Source of the DNA: Fibrobacter sp.
GTDB taxonomy: Bacteria; Fibrobacterota; Fibrobacteria; Fibrobacterales; Fibrobacteraceae
Length of the DNA stretch: 19,786 bases
Reading direction: 5' to 3'
Assembly (NCBI GenBank): GCA_017550445.1
Contig: JAFZOV010000180.1
Coordinates: forward strand, 1 to 19,786
Shown here: piece after piece, positions 12,834 to 19,786 of the stretch
Numbering within the stretch: position 1 is the first letter of the stretch
Layout of the letters: each line of letters begins with the position of its first letter
Made by a program: the position numbers and the translations under genes
Notes under the pieces: generated by a model
Databases searched by the model: none
What the model was told of the DNA's origin: nothing
What the model saw: the letters and a program-made list of their open reading frames with translations, nothing else

Positions 12834-14399
12834 ATGGCAATCAGTACAATCCTACTCGACATCATGTTCGTTGTCTACGTAATCGCAGGCATCGGCCTTG
12901 TCATTTACGGTTTTAGCTGTTACTATAGCATCTACTTATTCTTGAAGAATAGCCGCACGACGCGCCTCTCTGACCGCAAGCACATTCTGCAGTTCTACCG
13001 CGAACATTCCATGGACGACCTGCCGCAGGTCACCACCCAGTTGCCGGTCTTTAACGAAGCTAACTGTGTCGAACGCCTGCTCGAAGCTGTCTGCGCCATC
13101 GACTACCCCAAGGACAAGCACGAAATCCAGGTGCTGGACGACTCTACCGACGAATGTTACGAAGTTGCCAAGAAAAAAGTCGCCGAACTTGCAGCCAAGG
13201 GCTACGACATCAAGCTGATTCACCGTACTAACCGTTCCGAATTCAAGGCTGGCGCACTTAAAGAAGCCATGGAAGTGGCTAAGGGTGAATTCCTCGCTAT
13301 TTTTGACGCTGACTTCGTCCCCGAAAAGGACTTCCTCCTCAAGACGATCCCCTACCTGGTGATGGACGAAAAAATTGGCCTCGTCCAGGGCCGCTGGGGT
13401 CACTTGAACCGTACCGAATCCGGTCTTACTCTTGCACAGTCTATCGGTATCGACGGCCACTTCGTGGTGGAACAGTCCGCACGTAGCTGGGGCAAGCTTT
13501 TCATGAACTTCAACGGAACCGCAGGCGTGTGGCGCAAGCAGGCCATCTACGGCGGTGGCGGCTGGGAAGGCGACACCCTGACCGAAGACATGGACCTTTC
13601 TTACCGTTCTCAGCTCGCTGGTTGGAAGATGAAGTTCGTGTTCGACGTGATCGTTCCGGCCGAACTCCCCAACGACATCAACGCCTTCAAGGCACAGCAG
13701 TTCCGCTGGGCAAAGGGTTCTATCCAGACCGCAATCAAGATTCTGCCGCGCGTGCTCAAGTCCAAGGTCCCGTTCCGCGTGAAGATCGGCGCAATCCTTC
13801 ACACCACGCACTATTCGATTCACCCCTGCATGTTGTTTACCGCCCTCTGCGCATGGCCGCTGCTTGCGTTCTTTGAACCGGTCGCCCACCTGCCGACCTG
13901 GGCCTACACTGTTGGTTTCAGCTTTATCTTCCTCGCCGCTATCGCTCCTTCCGTTCTTTACTTTGTGGCACAGCGCTGCTCCGGCTATACCGGTTGGAAG
14001 ATCCGCCTGCTTAGCCTTCCGATCCTCATGGCTCTCGGTGTCGGCATTGCAGTCAGCAACTCCCGCGCCGTGTTCTCTGCCGTAATCGGTGCCAAGGGCA
14101 GCTTTGTCCGCACCCCGAAGAGCGGCGGCTCCAAGAAGAAGGCCAAGAGCCACTACGCTCAGAAGTTCCCGTGGCAGGCCGTTATCGAACTGGGCGTCGG
14201 CGTCTACTGCATCTTCGGTCTTTTGGAATACATCGGTGCGCAGAAGTTCATTATCGGACCGTTCCTCGCCCTCTATTCCGTCGGCTTCCTCTCTGTGAGC
14301 GTGCTGAGCTTCATGCACTACATCGGAAACCTCTTCGAAATGCACAAGGCTCGCGCTGCTGAAAAGGCCGCAGCAAAGACCGCTAACGTCTTAGACTAG
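12834..14399 (+). CDS. Cellulose synthase-like GT2 glycosyltransferase (processive, membrane)
   Basis: A 521-residue inner-membrane family 2 glycosyltransferase of the CslA/beta-glycan synthase type. An N-terminal membrane helix (about 7-37) is followed by a cytoplasmic GT-A domain with 'TQLPVFNE' (68-75), D102-D103 (DDSTD), the metal-binding D158-x-D160 (FDAD), TEDMD (250-254) and the processive-synthase motif QQFRW (288-292). Several hydrophobic segments follow (about 310-420 and 450-500). A Lys-rich loop (SGGSKKKAKSHY) lies between them. It likely makes a beta-linked hexose polymer (glucan or mannan) from a sugar nucleotide; the exact sugar cannot be read. No partner genes such as a PilZ protein are adjacent. 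Its end overlaps the convergent pilin gene by 17 bases. Confidence 0.9.
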   Translation: MAISTILLDIMFVVYVIAGIGLVIYGFSCYYSIYLFLKNSRTTRLSDRKHILQFYREHSMDDLPQVTTQLPVFNEANCVERLLEAVCAIDYPKDKHEIQVLDDSTDECYEVAKKKVAELAAKGYDIKLIHRTNRSEFKAGALKEAMEVAKGEFLAIFDADFVPEKDFLLKTIPYLVMDEKIGLVQGRWGHLNRTESGLTLAQSIGIDGHFVVEQSARSWGKLFMNFNGTAGVWRKQAIYGGGGWEGDTLTEDMDLSYRSQLAGWKMKFVFDVIVPAELPNDINAFKAQQFRWAKGSIQTAIKILPRVLKSKVPFRVKIGAILHTTHYSIHPCMLFTALCAWPLLAFFEPVAHLPTWAYTVGFSFIFLAAIAPSVLYFVAQRCSGYTGWKIRLLSLPILMALGVGIAVSNSRAVFSAVIGAKGSFVRTPKSGGSKKKAKSHYAQKFPWQAVIELGVGVYCIFGLLEYIGAQKFIIGPFLALYSVGFLSVSVLSFMHYIGNLFEMHKARAAEKAAAKTANVLD

Positions 14400-14628
14400 C
14401 ACCAAAGCAATAAGGATTTATCCGCCGCAGTTCGTCAAGAATTGCGGCGGTTTCTTTTTGGTAGTCGCCGCACAGGTGCAGGTAGAGTTTGTGGTAGCCC
14501 CCGTACACCTGGTGGGCCACTAAAGCCACGATAGAGGCCGCAACCACGGCTACCAGAAGCTCTATCAGCGTAAAGCCCCGGGCGCATTCTAGTTTGCCTT
14601 CTTGTTTGCGTTCTAGTTTCATCTGCAA
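14383..14628 (-). CDS. Short prepilin-type (GspJ-like) protein
   Basis: An 81-residue protein with a prepilin peptidase site: basic leader, then G18-F19 in 'RGFTLIELLVAVVAASIVAL', with Glu at mature position 5 (E23) and a hydrophobic helix. GspJ-like by its position after the GspI-like gene; the ~60-residue mature part is far shorter than a full GspJ (about 200), so it may be truncated or a minimal minor pilin. It starts ten bases inside the preceding gene and ends inside the GT2 gene. The GT2 terminator hairpin coincides with its codons for residues around 61-71. Confidence 0.72.
   Translation of the reverse strand: MQMKLERKQEGKLECARGFTLIELLVAVVAASIVALVAHQVYGGYHKLYLHLCGDYQKETAAILDELRRINPYCFGASLRR
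14422..14459 (+). terminator. GT2 terminator embedded in the convergent pilin gene
   Basis: A 12-bp stem (ccgccgcagttc 14422-14433 with gaattgcggcgg 14439-14450, one G-T wobble), loop gtcaa, then tttcttttt. A strong intrinsic terminator for plus-strand transcripts, 22 bases after the GT2 stop. On the minus strand the same bases encode 'TAAILDELRR' of the pilin. No U tract follows in that direction, so it should stop only GT2 transcription. Confidence 0.88.
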
Positions 14629-14966
14629 TGGATTAGCCTCCGGAAAACGGGTGCGTTGGAGCGAGGCGAATTAGTGACGGCGGACACCTGCAACCAGGCA
14701 ATCGGCTTCGGGCCGGGAATGGTTTGAACGCTCACCTGGACTGCGGAGAACACGAAAGAAGTGTCGCGACAAAGCGGTTCATTCTGCACGAAGTACTCCA
14801 CTGCGTTGGCCATTTCAATGACCGTTCGGGCTTGGAAGCGTTCCATAGAACGCAAGCGATTAAAACCATCCAAGAAACGAGCGAAGACGACGATTCCCGC
14901 AGAGAGAATGGCGAGCGCAACGCAGACTTCCATAAGCGTGAAGCCCCGATTCATCTTAAGCTCCAT
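14619..14966 (-). CDS. Prepilin-type (GspI-like) minor pseudopilin
   Basis: A 115-residue protein with a short basic leader and type IV prepilin motif 'NRGFTLMEVCVALAILSAGIVV': cleavage G8/F9, Glu at mature +5 (E13), then a hydrophobic helix. The 'GFTLMEV-ALAIL' form is typical of GspI/PilV-like minor pilins, and the length fits GspI (about 120). It would be cut by a prepilin peptidase encoded elsewhere. It overlaps the upstream gene by 16 bases and the next by 10, so it is tightly coupled. Confidence 0.82.
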   Translation of the reverse strand: MELKMNRGFTLMEVCVALAILSAGIVVFARFLDGFNRLRSMERFQARTVIEMANAVEYFVQNEPLCRDTSFVFSAVQVSVQTIPGPKPIAWLQVSAVTNSPRSNAPVFRRLIHCR

Positions 14967-15898
14967 AAGAAGGGGATTAAATCGCCCGGAATAAAATCCG
15001 GCACAAGCGTTGAATCGAGGGCTAGGATTTCAGAGTTTTCTGCAGACATCACGAACGAGGGGTAATGTATAGTCGGAGGCCGAGTGAAATTACTAAAGAC
15101 AACTTCGCGCCGGGCGATGGCGACTCCCGAGAATTCCAACCCTTGCGCAATTTCGATACGGTCTTCGCTGAAGGCTTCTAGCCAGCGAATTTTTGCACCG
15201 CGCAAAGAACTTCCGCGCAGATAAATCGGCCCGCGGGCATAAAGCCGGAGCGTATCGAACGTAGCACTCCCCCGCACCTCAATGGAACCATCTACCATAA
15301 AGCGGCCCGACAGCGGCTTTGCCCCTGCCGCGCCTTCCTCTACATCCAGCATCAAGTCACCCTCTTGAACCCAGAGCACCGGCGAAATATCGCGCCCGAA
15401 AGCATCTCGACTGAAAATTCGACGATTACCCGACTTGATTTGCAAGGAGAGCGGAGGCTTCACCATCATGATTTCGCGATTCAGTTGCTGTTTAAAGCCC
15501 TCGTAAATTCCACATCGGAGTTTGGAAGAACGAAGCATTCCGCAAGCGCTATCGCAGACAATACCCGCCAGCACATGGATTCGTTTCTCGCCCGCCGATG
15601 CCGATAAATTCGCCGACAAATCAGCCCAAGGGCCAAGCCGCGATCGTTCAACTTTCGGGAGCGTCACATTCCAAGGTTCTTGAGCAAAATACCCCTCCGG
15701 AAAGCCTTCTAAGTAAGCAATCAAAGCCGACTCCGTATCATACATCTGCTGTTGCATTTGGGCGCGGCGCATTGCCACACGGCGCACCCCACCCGGCATC
15801 TGCAACAGCGATGTCAGCAAAAATGTTACCGTCAAAAGAATTCCCAAGACTAGAGGCAAAACCGCACCGACTTTATTCCCGCTAAATCTAAGGTTCAT
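14951..15898 (-). CDS. GspK/PilX-like pilus-associated protein
   Basis: A 315-residue protein with a basic N-terminus, then 'GAVLPLVLGILLTVTFLL' (11-28), a single membrane helix shaped like the start of GspK/PilX proteins, which lack the Glu at +5. The rest is periplasmic, with a possible disulfide pair (C115/C119) and a C-terminal part of short alternating beta strands (about 190-285) that may form a stacked beta structure. Size matches GspK (about 320), the tip component of pseudopili, but I see no clear GspK calcium site, so PilX-like is equally possible. It overlaps both neighbours. Confidence 0.65.
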   Translation of the reverse strand: MNLRFSGNKVGAVLPLVLGILLTVTFLLTSLLQMPGGVRRVAMRRAQMQQQMYDTESALIAYLEGFPEGYFAQEPWNVTLPKVERSRLGPWADLSANLSASAGEKRIHVLAGIVCDSACGMLRSSKLRCGIYEGFKQQLNREIMMVKPPLSLQIKSGNRRIFSRDAFGRDISPVLWVQEGDLMLDVEEGAAGAKPLSGRFMVDGSIEVRGSATFDTLRLYARGPIYLRGSSLRGAKIRWLEAFSEDRIEIAQGLEFSGVAIARREVVFSNFTRPPTIHYPSFVMSAENSEILALDSTLVPDFIPGDLIPFLWSLR

Positions 15899-17051
15899 GC
15901 GACCCCACCTTTTTCACGATGCTAGAATCGCCGCAAGTAAGCTCCATTCGCTCCCGCCCGATTGCGCGAACCGTAAACGAACCCAAGGAATCACCGACAG
16001 CAAACGTCCGCGGCACTTTGCCTTGCAACACCCCAGTCGCCGACTCTAGCGTGATCATCGCAAGTTTTTCGCCCACCACACCTTTCAAGGAAAAGTCGGG
16101 CAGTTCACATTTCGGCGCAGCAGCAACGGAAGCTCCACGCGATTTTTGCAACGAGTTCAATTCCCGCAATTCTTCGTCCGCAGCCCATTCCAGCGGCAGC
16201 GAAAGTTCTATTGAAACTGGAGCAACAGCATTCTTTAGAGACTCGTTCCAATCGGCATCGGCTCGCCAATTCCAAGCCACACCAATCACCGACAGCACAA
16301 GCAACCAGCCCCATTTGTGTCCAAGCAAGCCGTTCATAAATTCACGTATCACATGCGCCGCATCCATTGAAACCGTTTCAGACTTCTGCAAATCACGACC
16401 ACGCCAAAATGAATCACGACAAGCCGCGTTAAATTGCTCCTGCGAAAAATTTCCCTGCAGGCGAATTTCTTCAAAATATTTCGCACGAGAAAACAAAGCG
16501 TCGCTTTTCAAAAAAAGCCGAAAGCGCTCTAGCGCCTGATCCATCTTTGTTTCTTGAACACGCTCCGACAACCCCTCTGCAAAGACTTCTTCGGACCAAT
16601 GGCACAACCGACCTTCAAAAAACACAAGAATACGAAGCACATTTTCATCAAAGCCATAGCATAGGAAATTTCCATCGCAGTCGCCATCGGCAGTCTGCAT
16701 GACTTTGCTACGAATCATCTGGTCTGCCGCCGCCGCAAACCAAATCTGCGCGGGTAGCACACGGCGTTTGCTTTTTTCAAAGGGATTTTCCACCAGCGCA
16801 ATCAAGAATCTCAGGCGCCTTCCTTCAGACGAATTGAACGAAACCAGGTGCCAAATCCGGTAAAAGCCGCCGCACTCTCGCAGCCTGCAGCAAGTCCGCG
16901 GAAATTCTTTTTCAAACAAACTCTCAAGCATTCCTAGGTCAGGAATTTCATCGAAATTAGTCGTACATTCCCAAGTCAAAAGGCGCGCCTCGGCAGGAAT
17001 CACGCGGCAAATTCCCCGCTTCCAAAAGAACATTCCTATATTCAAAATCAT
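15888..17051 (-). CDS. One-TM pilus assembly protein: possible GspL/PilM-like N-terminus joined to a PilP/GspC-like domain
   Basis: A 387-residue protein of unusual layout. Residues 1-200 are soluble; 'ENVLRILVFFEGRLCHWSEE' (136-155) is reminiscent of actin-like GspL/PilM proteins, but this is weak. One membrane helix lies at 247-262 ('WGWLLVLSVIGVAWNW'), then a linker and a C-terminal domain (317-383). In that domain 'LPDFSLKGVVGEKLAMITLES', 'FAVGDSLGSFTVRAIGRERMEL' has the pattern of the PilP/GspC homology region, which binds the secretin. The protein could thus bridge the cytoplasmic side to the outer-membrane secretin. It overlaps the secretin gene by ATGA (17048-17051) and the next gene by 11 bases. 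Confidence 0.65.
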   Translation of the reverse strand: MILNIGMFFWKRGICRVIPAEARLLTWECTTNFDEIPDLGMLESLFEKEFPRTCCRLRECGGFYRIWHLVSFNSSEGRRLRFLIALVENPFEKSKRRVLPAQIWFAAAADQMIRSKVMQTADGDCDGNFLCYGFDENVLRILVFFEGRLCHWSEEVFAEGLSERVQETKMDQALERFRLFLKSDALFSRAKYFEEIRLQGNFSQEQFNAACRDSFWRGRDLQKSETVSMDAAHVIREFMNGLLGHKWGWLLVLSVIGVAWNWRADADWNESLKNAVAPVSIELSLPLEWAADEELRELNSLQKSRGASVAAAPKCELPDFSLKGVVGEKLAMITLESATGVLQGKVPRTFAVGDSLGSFTVRAIGRERMELTCGDSSIVKKVGSHEP

Positions 17052-18874
17052 AGGCCAGCCTTTACCACGTGCGGCGTGATGAATATAGCGAGTTCGTTTT
17101 CTTCTTCCTCTTCGGACGTATAGCTGAATAGGCGCCCCACCAGCGGCAAGCTTCCGAGGAAGGGTACCGCCGAGCGCACCTCCGATTTACTCTTGCGAAT
17201 GAGCCCGCCCAAGCAAAGCGTTTCTCCGTCGGCAAGCACCACCACCGTCTTCAAGTTTCGCGTACTAATATCGCGCGGGCCGTCACCGGAGCTGCGCCCC
17301 GCCGTCTTAATTTCAGGCGAAACCTCTAGCGTAATGCGCCCTTCTTGCGTCACCGATGGCGTGAGTTCCAAAGAGATGCCGTCGTTGAACGATCGGTAAT
17401 CTGTAATCGGATAACCGTCTGCAGATACTTGACTCACCAAGTAGTAGACAGTGTTCGTCACGTTGAGTTCCGCCTTGTTGCCATTCAGCGTTGTCAATCG
17501 CGGGCGCGCGAGGACCTCAGCTTGATTGTTTTCTTCTAGCGAAGCAAGCTCCAGTTCGAAGCGGTCGGGCAACAGCCCAATTTTTCCGAAGGCTCCCGCC
17601 ACAGAAAAATCCTTGTCCACAAAATCAAAGTAACCCCGGGCACCAATATCACGTTCTGCAGTTTTCCGTGAAGCTCCGCTATGCAGTCCGATTTCAAAGC
17701 CACGTCCTTTCTTGAATTCCACCACAATGCACGAAAGCGTCACCTGCAATGCCGGAATATCGATTTGCTGGAGCAAGTCTTCGGCCATCTGGATTTCAAA
17801 ATGCGAACCGCCGAGCAGCAATGCATTCTGCTCCTTAATCTCAGTCGCCACAAAATTCGGGCTGGGAGTAAACTTTCCCAAATAGGACAGCGCCTTTTCA
17901 GAATGGATATGCCGCAGCGGGTAAAGTCGACTGGTAGAAAGCGCCTTGTGCGTTCCGCCCTCGCTCACATACAAAGTCTTGTCCTCTAACGTAAAGCTGT
18001 AACGCCGTCCCTTGAACAAAGACTCCACCAAGCTTTCGAGTGTAACCCCATGGAGTTTCAAGCGGACGCTTTCGCGTATTTCGCCGTAGAGCGCCAAGTT
18101 CAATTCCGCAACCTCGGCAAGCTTATTCAACGCCTGCGCCAAATCGCCATCGTTCACCTCGGCACTGTACAAGTCGCCATCTTTCCAAAGCCGAATCTTT
18201 TCATCGTTTTCTTTTGCGACATCAAGGCCAGGCCCCACTCGCAGGCATCCATTTTCACGCCAAACGCGAAAGCCATGGGCATCCATTAGGGCACGAAAGG
18301 CAGACTCTGCTGGCATTGCACGAAGACTGCCCGTAATGCGGCCTTCAAGCCCAGGCGACGCCAGAATGTTCAATCCCGAATTCAAGGCAAACTCCCGCAC
18401 AAACTCGTTCACCTCTTTATCGCGAACCGACAACGAAACCAAGGAGTCCTGCCTAGAAAATTCATGTTCGCCCCGACTGCTAGCACGCCGCACATGGAAC
18501 ACAGATTCTTCTTGGACCAATTCCAAGCCATTGGCCGAACATAGGGCAGAAAGCGCCTCTAGCACCCCTACGCCATCCAAATGGACTGTCACCTTGAAAT
18601 CTAGGGCGTCATCTACCAGTACAGGCGTATTATAGGCTAACGACACCGATCGCACGACCTCGGCAATGGGCGTGTCCACAAAATCAAGCGACACCGATTT
18701 ATCGGCTAGCCGTGGAGTTTCAACCGCCCCAAGCGGACACATGAAGAACAACACCCCGATAACAGGGGCAAACTTCGCAAAGACACGCTTTGCGGGCTTA
18801 AACAGCAATGTAAAGGGCAAAATTCCCTCGGGAATGGCAATAACCCTGCCGCGGGATATAAAAAAGATTCCCAA
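17048..18874 (-). CDS. Secretin (GspD/PilQ/MshL-like outer-membrane channel)
   Basis: A 608-residue secretin that would form the outer-membrane ring of a type II secretion or type IV pilus-like machine. A signal peptide lies at about 29-50 (KRVFAK then 'FAPVIGVLFFMCPLGA'). An STN-like domain follows ('SVSLDFVDTPIAEVVRSVS', from 60), then further short N-domains. The secretin domain comes last (about 380-600), with 'NQAEVLARPRLTTLNGNKAEL' and the signature 'VPFLGSLPLVGRLF' (570-583). The start is uncertain: TTG at 18874 gives a long pre-signal extension, and the TTG at codon 23 gives a more typical signal peptide; neither has a good Shine-Dalgarno. It is first in a five-gene operon. Confidence 0.9.
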   Translation of the reverse strand: MGIFFISRGRVIAIPEGILPFTLLFKPAKRVFAKFAPVIGVLFFMCPLGAVETPRLADKSVSLDFVDTPIAEVVRSVSLAYNTPVLVDDALDFKVTVHLDGVGVLEALSALCSANGLELVQEESVFHVRRASSRGEHEFSRQDSLVSLSVRDKEVNEFVREFALNSGLNILASPGLEGRITGSLRAMPAESAFRALMDAHGFRVWRENGCLRVGPGLDVAKENDEKIRLWKDGDLYSAEVNDGDLAQALNKLAEVAELNLALYGEIRESVRLKLHGVTLESLVESLFKGRRYSFTLEDKTLYVSEGGTHKALSTSRLYPLRHIHSEKALSYLGKFTPSPNFVATEIKEQNALLLGGSHFEIQMAEDLLQQIDIPALQVTLSCIVVEFKKGRGFEIGLHSGASRKTAERDIGARGYFDFVDKDFSVAGAFGKIGLLPDRFELELASLEENNQAEVLARPRLTTLNGNKAELNVTNTVYYLVSQVSADGYPITDYRSFNDGISLELTPSVTQEGRITLEVSPEIKTAGRSSGDGPRDISTRNLKTVVVLADGETLCLGGLIRKSKSEVRSAVPFLGSLPLVGRLFSYTSEEEEENELAIFITPHVVKAGL

Positions 18875-18891
18875 TTTGGCGAATCGTTACT

Positions 18892-18897
18892 AATATA
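18892..18897 (-). promoter_or_regulatory. Likely -10 box of the secretin operon
   Basis: TATATT on the minus strand, within ctatattag, 17 bases before the TTG at 18874. No clear -35 is seen. It sits in the 178-bp region shared with the divergent metK gene. Confidence 0.4.
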
Positions 18898-18997
18898 GAA
18901 AATTTATAACCCGATATAGCAAACAACAGTTGCCAATCTTTATGCGTTTTTGTACATTTATGCATAAATAAATCAAACCCGTTTTTTCAGTGCTTGG

Positions 18998-19046
18998 GAA
19001 TGCTCAAAAATGCGACATTCTTTTCGGTGCTGTTAACAAAAGGAGC
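18998..19046 (+). promoter_or_regulatory. Possible pseudoknot over the metK ribosome-binding site
   Basis: Stem gaatg (18998-19002) with cattc (19016-19020) closes a loop whose first bases (gctc, 19002-19005) can pair with gagc (19043-19046) of the Shine-Dalgarno AGGAG. An H-type pseudoknot hiding the ribosome site before metK recalls SAM-II-like logic, but the helices are short and no known SAM riboswitch consensus is matched. A 12-bp palindrome tttatgcataaa (18957-18968) lies upstream. Confidence 0.2.
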
Positions 19047-19052
19047 CAAACA

Positions 19053-19786
19053 ATGGCACATTATCTTTTTACTTCTGAATCCGTGTCCAAGGGTCACCCG
19101 GACAAGGTTGCTGACCAAATTTCCGATTCCATCCTCGACGCCTGCCTCGCCCAGGACCCGAAGAGCCGCGTTGCTTGCGAAACTCTCGTAAACACTGGCC
19201 TCGTCGTTATTTCCGGCGAAATTACCACCAAGGCAAATGTCGATTTCCAGGAAGTCGCCCGCAACACCATCAAGAATATCGGTTACGTAAACCCGGATCT
19301 CCAGTTCGACTACAAGGGCTGCGCAGTGCTCGTTGCTTTGGACAAGCAGTCCCCGGACATTGCTCAAGGCGTTGACGCCAAGGCTGCCGAAGGTAAGGAA
19401 GACGACAAGCAGGGTGCCGGCGACCAGGGCATGATGTTCGGTTACGCCGTGAACGAAACTAAGGAACTGATGCCGCTCCCGATCAGCCTCGCCCACAAGC
19501 TCATGGAAGAAATCCAGAACCTCCGCGAAAAGGGCAAGATCAAGTGGCTCCGCCCGGATGCCAAGTCCCAGGTGACCGTGGAATACGACGAAAACGACAA
19601 GCCGGTCCGCGTGGATACCGTCGTGATTTCTACCCAGCACGACGAATTCGTGAACGGCAAGGAACTCAAGCATGCCACGATCGAAAAGGAAATCATCGAA
19701 AAGCTCATCAAGAAGGTGATTCCGGCAAAGCTTTTGGACAAGAAGACCCGTTACCTCGTGAACCCGACCGGCAAGTTCGTTGTCGG
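19053..19786 (+). CDS. metK: S-adenosylmethionine synthetase, N-terminal part (3' end outside window)
   Basis: MetK makes S-adenosylmethionine from methionine and ATP in the cytoplasm; this also supplies the SAM used by QueE. The open frame runs to the window end without a stop. '[20 protein letters not shown]' (5-24) carries active-site H15 and D17, '[11 protein letters not shown]' follows, and the family signature '[12 protein letters not shown]' is at 121-132. The central-domain '[12 protein letters not shown]' also matches. The first 244 of about 385-400 residues are present. ATG at 19053 is preceded by AGGAG (19041-19045) at good spacing. Codon use is strongly C-ending, typical of a highly expressed gene. 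Confidence 0.96.
   Translation, partial: MAHYLFTSESVSKGHPDKVADQISDSILDACLAQDPKSRVACETLVNTGLVVISGEITTKANVDFQEVARNTIKNIGYVNPDLQFDYKGCAVLVALDKQSPDIAQGVDAKAAEGKEDDKQGAGDQGMMFGYAVNETKELMPLPISLAHKLMEEIQNLREKGKIKWLRPDAKSQVTVEYDENDKPVRVDTVVISTQHDEFVNGKELKHATIEKEIIEKLIKKVIPAKLLDKKTRYLVNPTGKFVV

Noticed and set aside
12936..14345. A 469-residue open frame antisense to the GT2 gene
   Set aside because: Same codon-bias shadow; the plus strand has every GT2 catalytic motif.
18898..19052. Classical SAM riboswitch before metK
   Set aside because: The leader is too short for SAM-I and lacks its conserved core; only a weak pseudoknot can be drawn.
1..19786. tRNA, rRNA, CRISPR array, IS element or prophage genes
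   Set aside because: No cloverleaf, spaced repeat array, transposase, integrase or phage structural gene was seen on either strand by eye.

Overview
The window most likely comes from a Fibrobacter-type bacterium (Fibrobacterota). The clues are a TIGR02147-type regulator overlapping a serine-rich lipoprotein gene, a GH16 glucanase lipoprotein with poly-Ser linkers, and a strong preference for C-ending codons. That preference creates long antisense shadow frames (for example against amtB and the glycosyltransferase). The assignment is inference from gene content; no database was searched.

Left part (1-4600): the 3' end of carB, a terminator and a dRS3-like palindrome. A lower-GC minus-strand island follows, holding an AAA_14/DUF4143 ATPase and a frameshifted acetyltransferase-like remnant. 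Then come a small TSCPD protein and the preQ0 pathway operon queC-queD-queE. The queC leader folds like a preQ1-I riboswitch that would cover the Shine-Dalgarno sequence.

Middle (4600-11200): a GH16 glucanase lipoprotein with an apparently leaderless mRNA, then the overlapping TIGR02147 regulator and Ser-linker lipoprotein pair behind a near-consensus sigma-70 promoter. Convergent to these is the Tat export pair tatA-tatC. Next is the nitrogen pair glnK-amtB behind a near-consensus sigma-54 promoter, with a repeat-like hairpin between the two genes and a strong terminator after them.

Right part (11200-19786): a compact minus-strand operon of three little-known genes (TusA-domain protein, SGNH-like protein with replaced catalytic residues, C4 zinc-ribbon protein). 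It diverges from a plus-strand cellulose-synthase-like GT2. Convergent with the GT2 is a five-gene, fully overlapping secretin/pseudopilin operon: secretin, a one-TM protein joining a possible GspL/PilM-like part to a PilP/GspC-like domain, a GspK/PilX-like protein, and two short prepilin-like proteins. The GT2 terminator lies inside the coding end of the last pilin gene. The window ends in the 5' part of metK, divergent from the secretin operon.

The most novel items are the condensed secretin-pseudopilin operon, the preQ1-I-like leader, the leaderless promoter geometry seen at several genes, the TusA/SGNH-like/zinc-ribbon operon and the regulator-lipoprotein pair.
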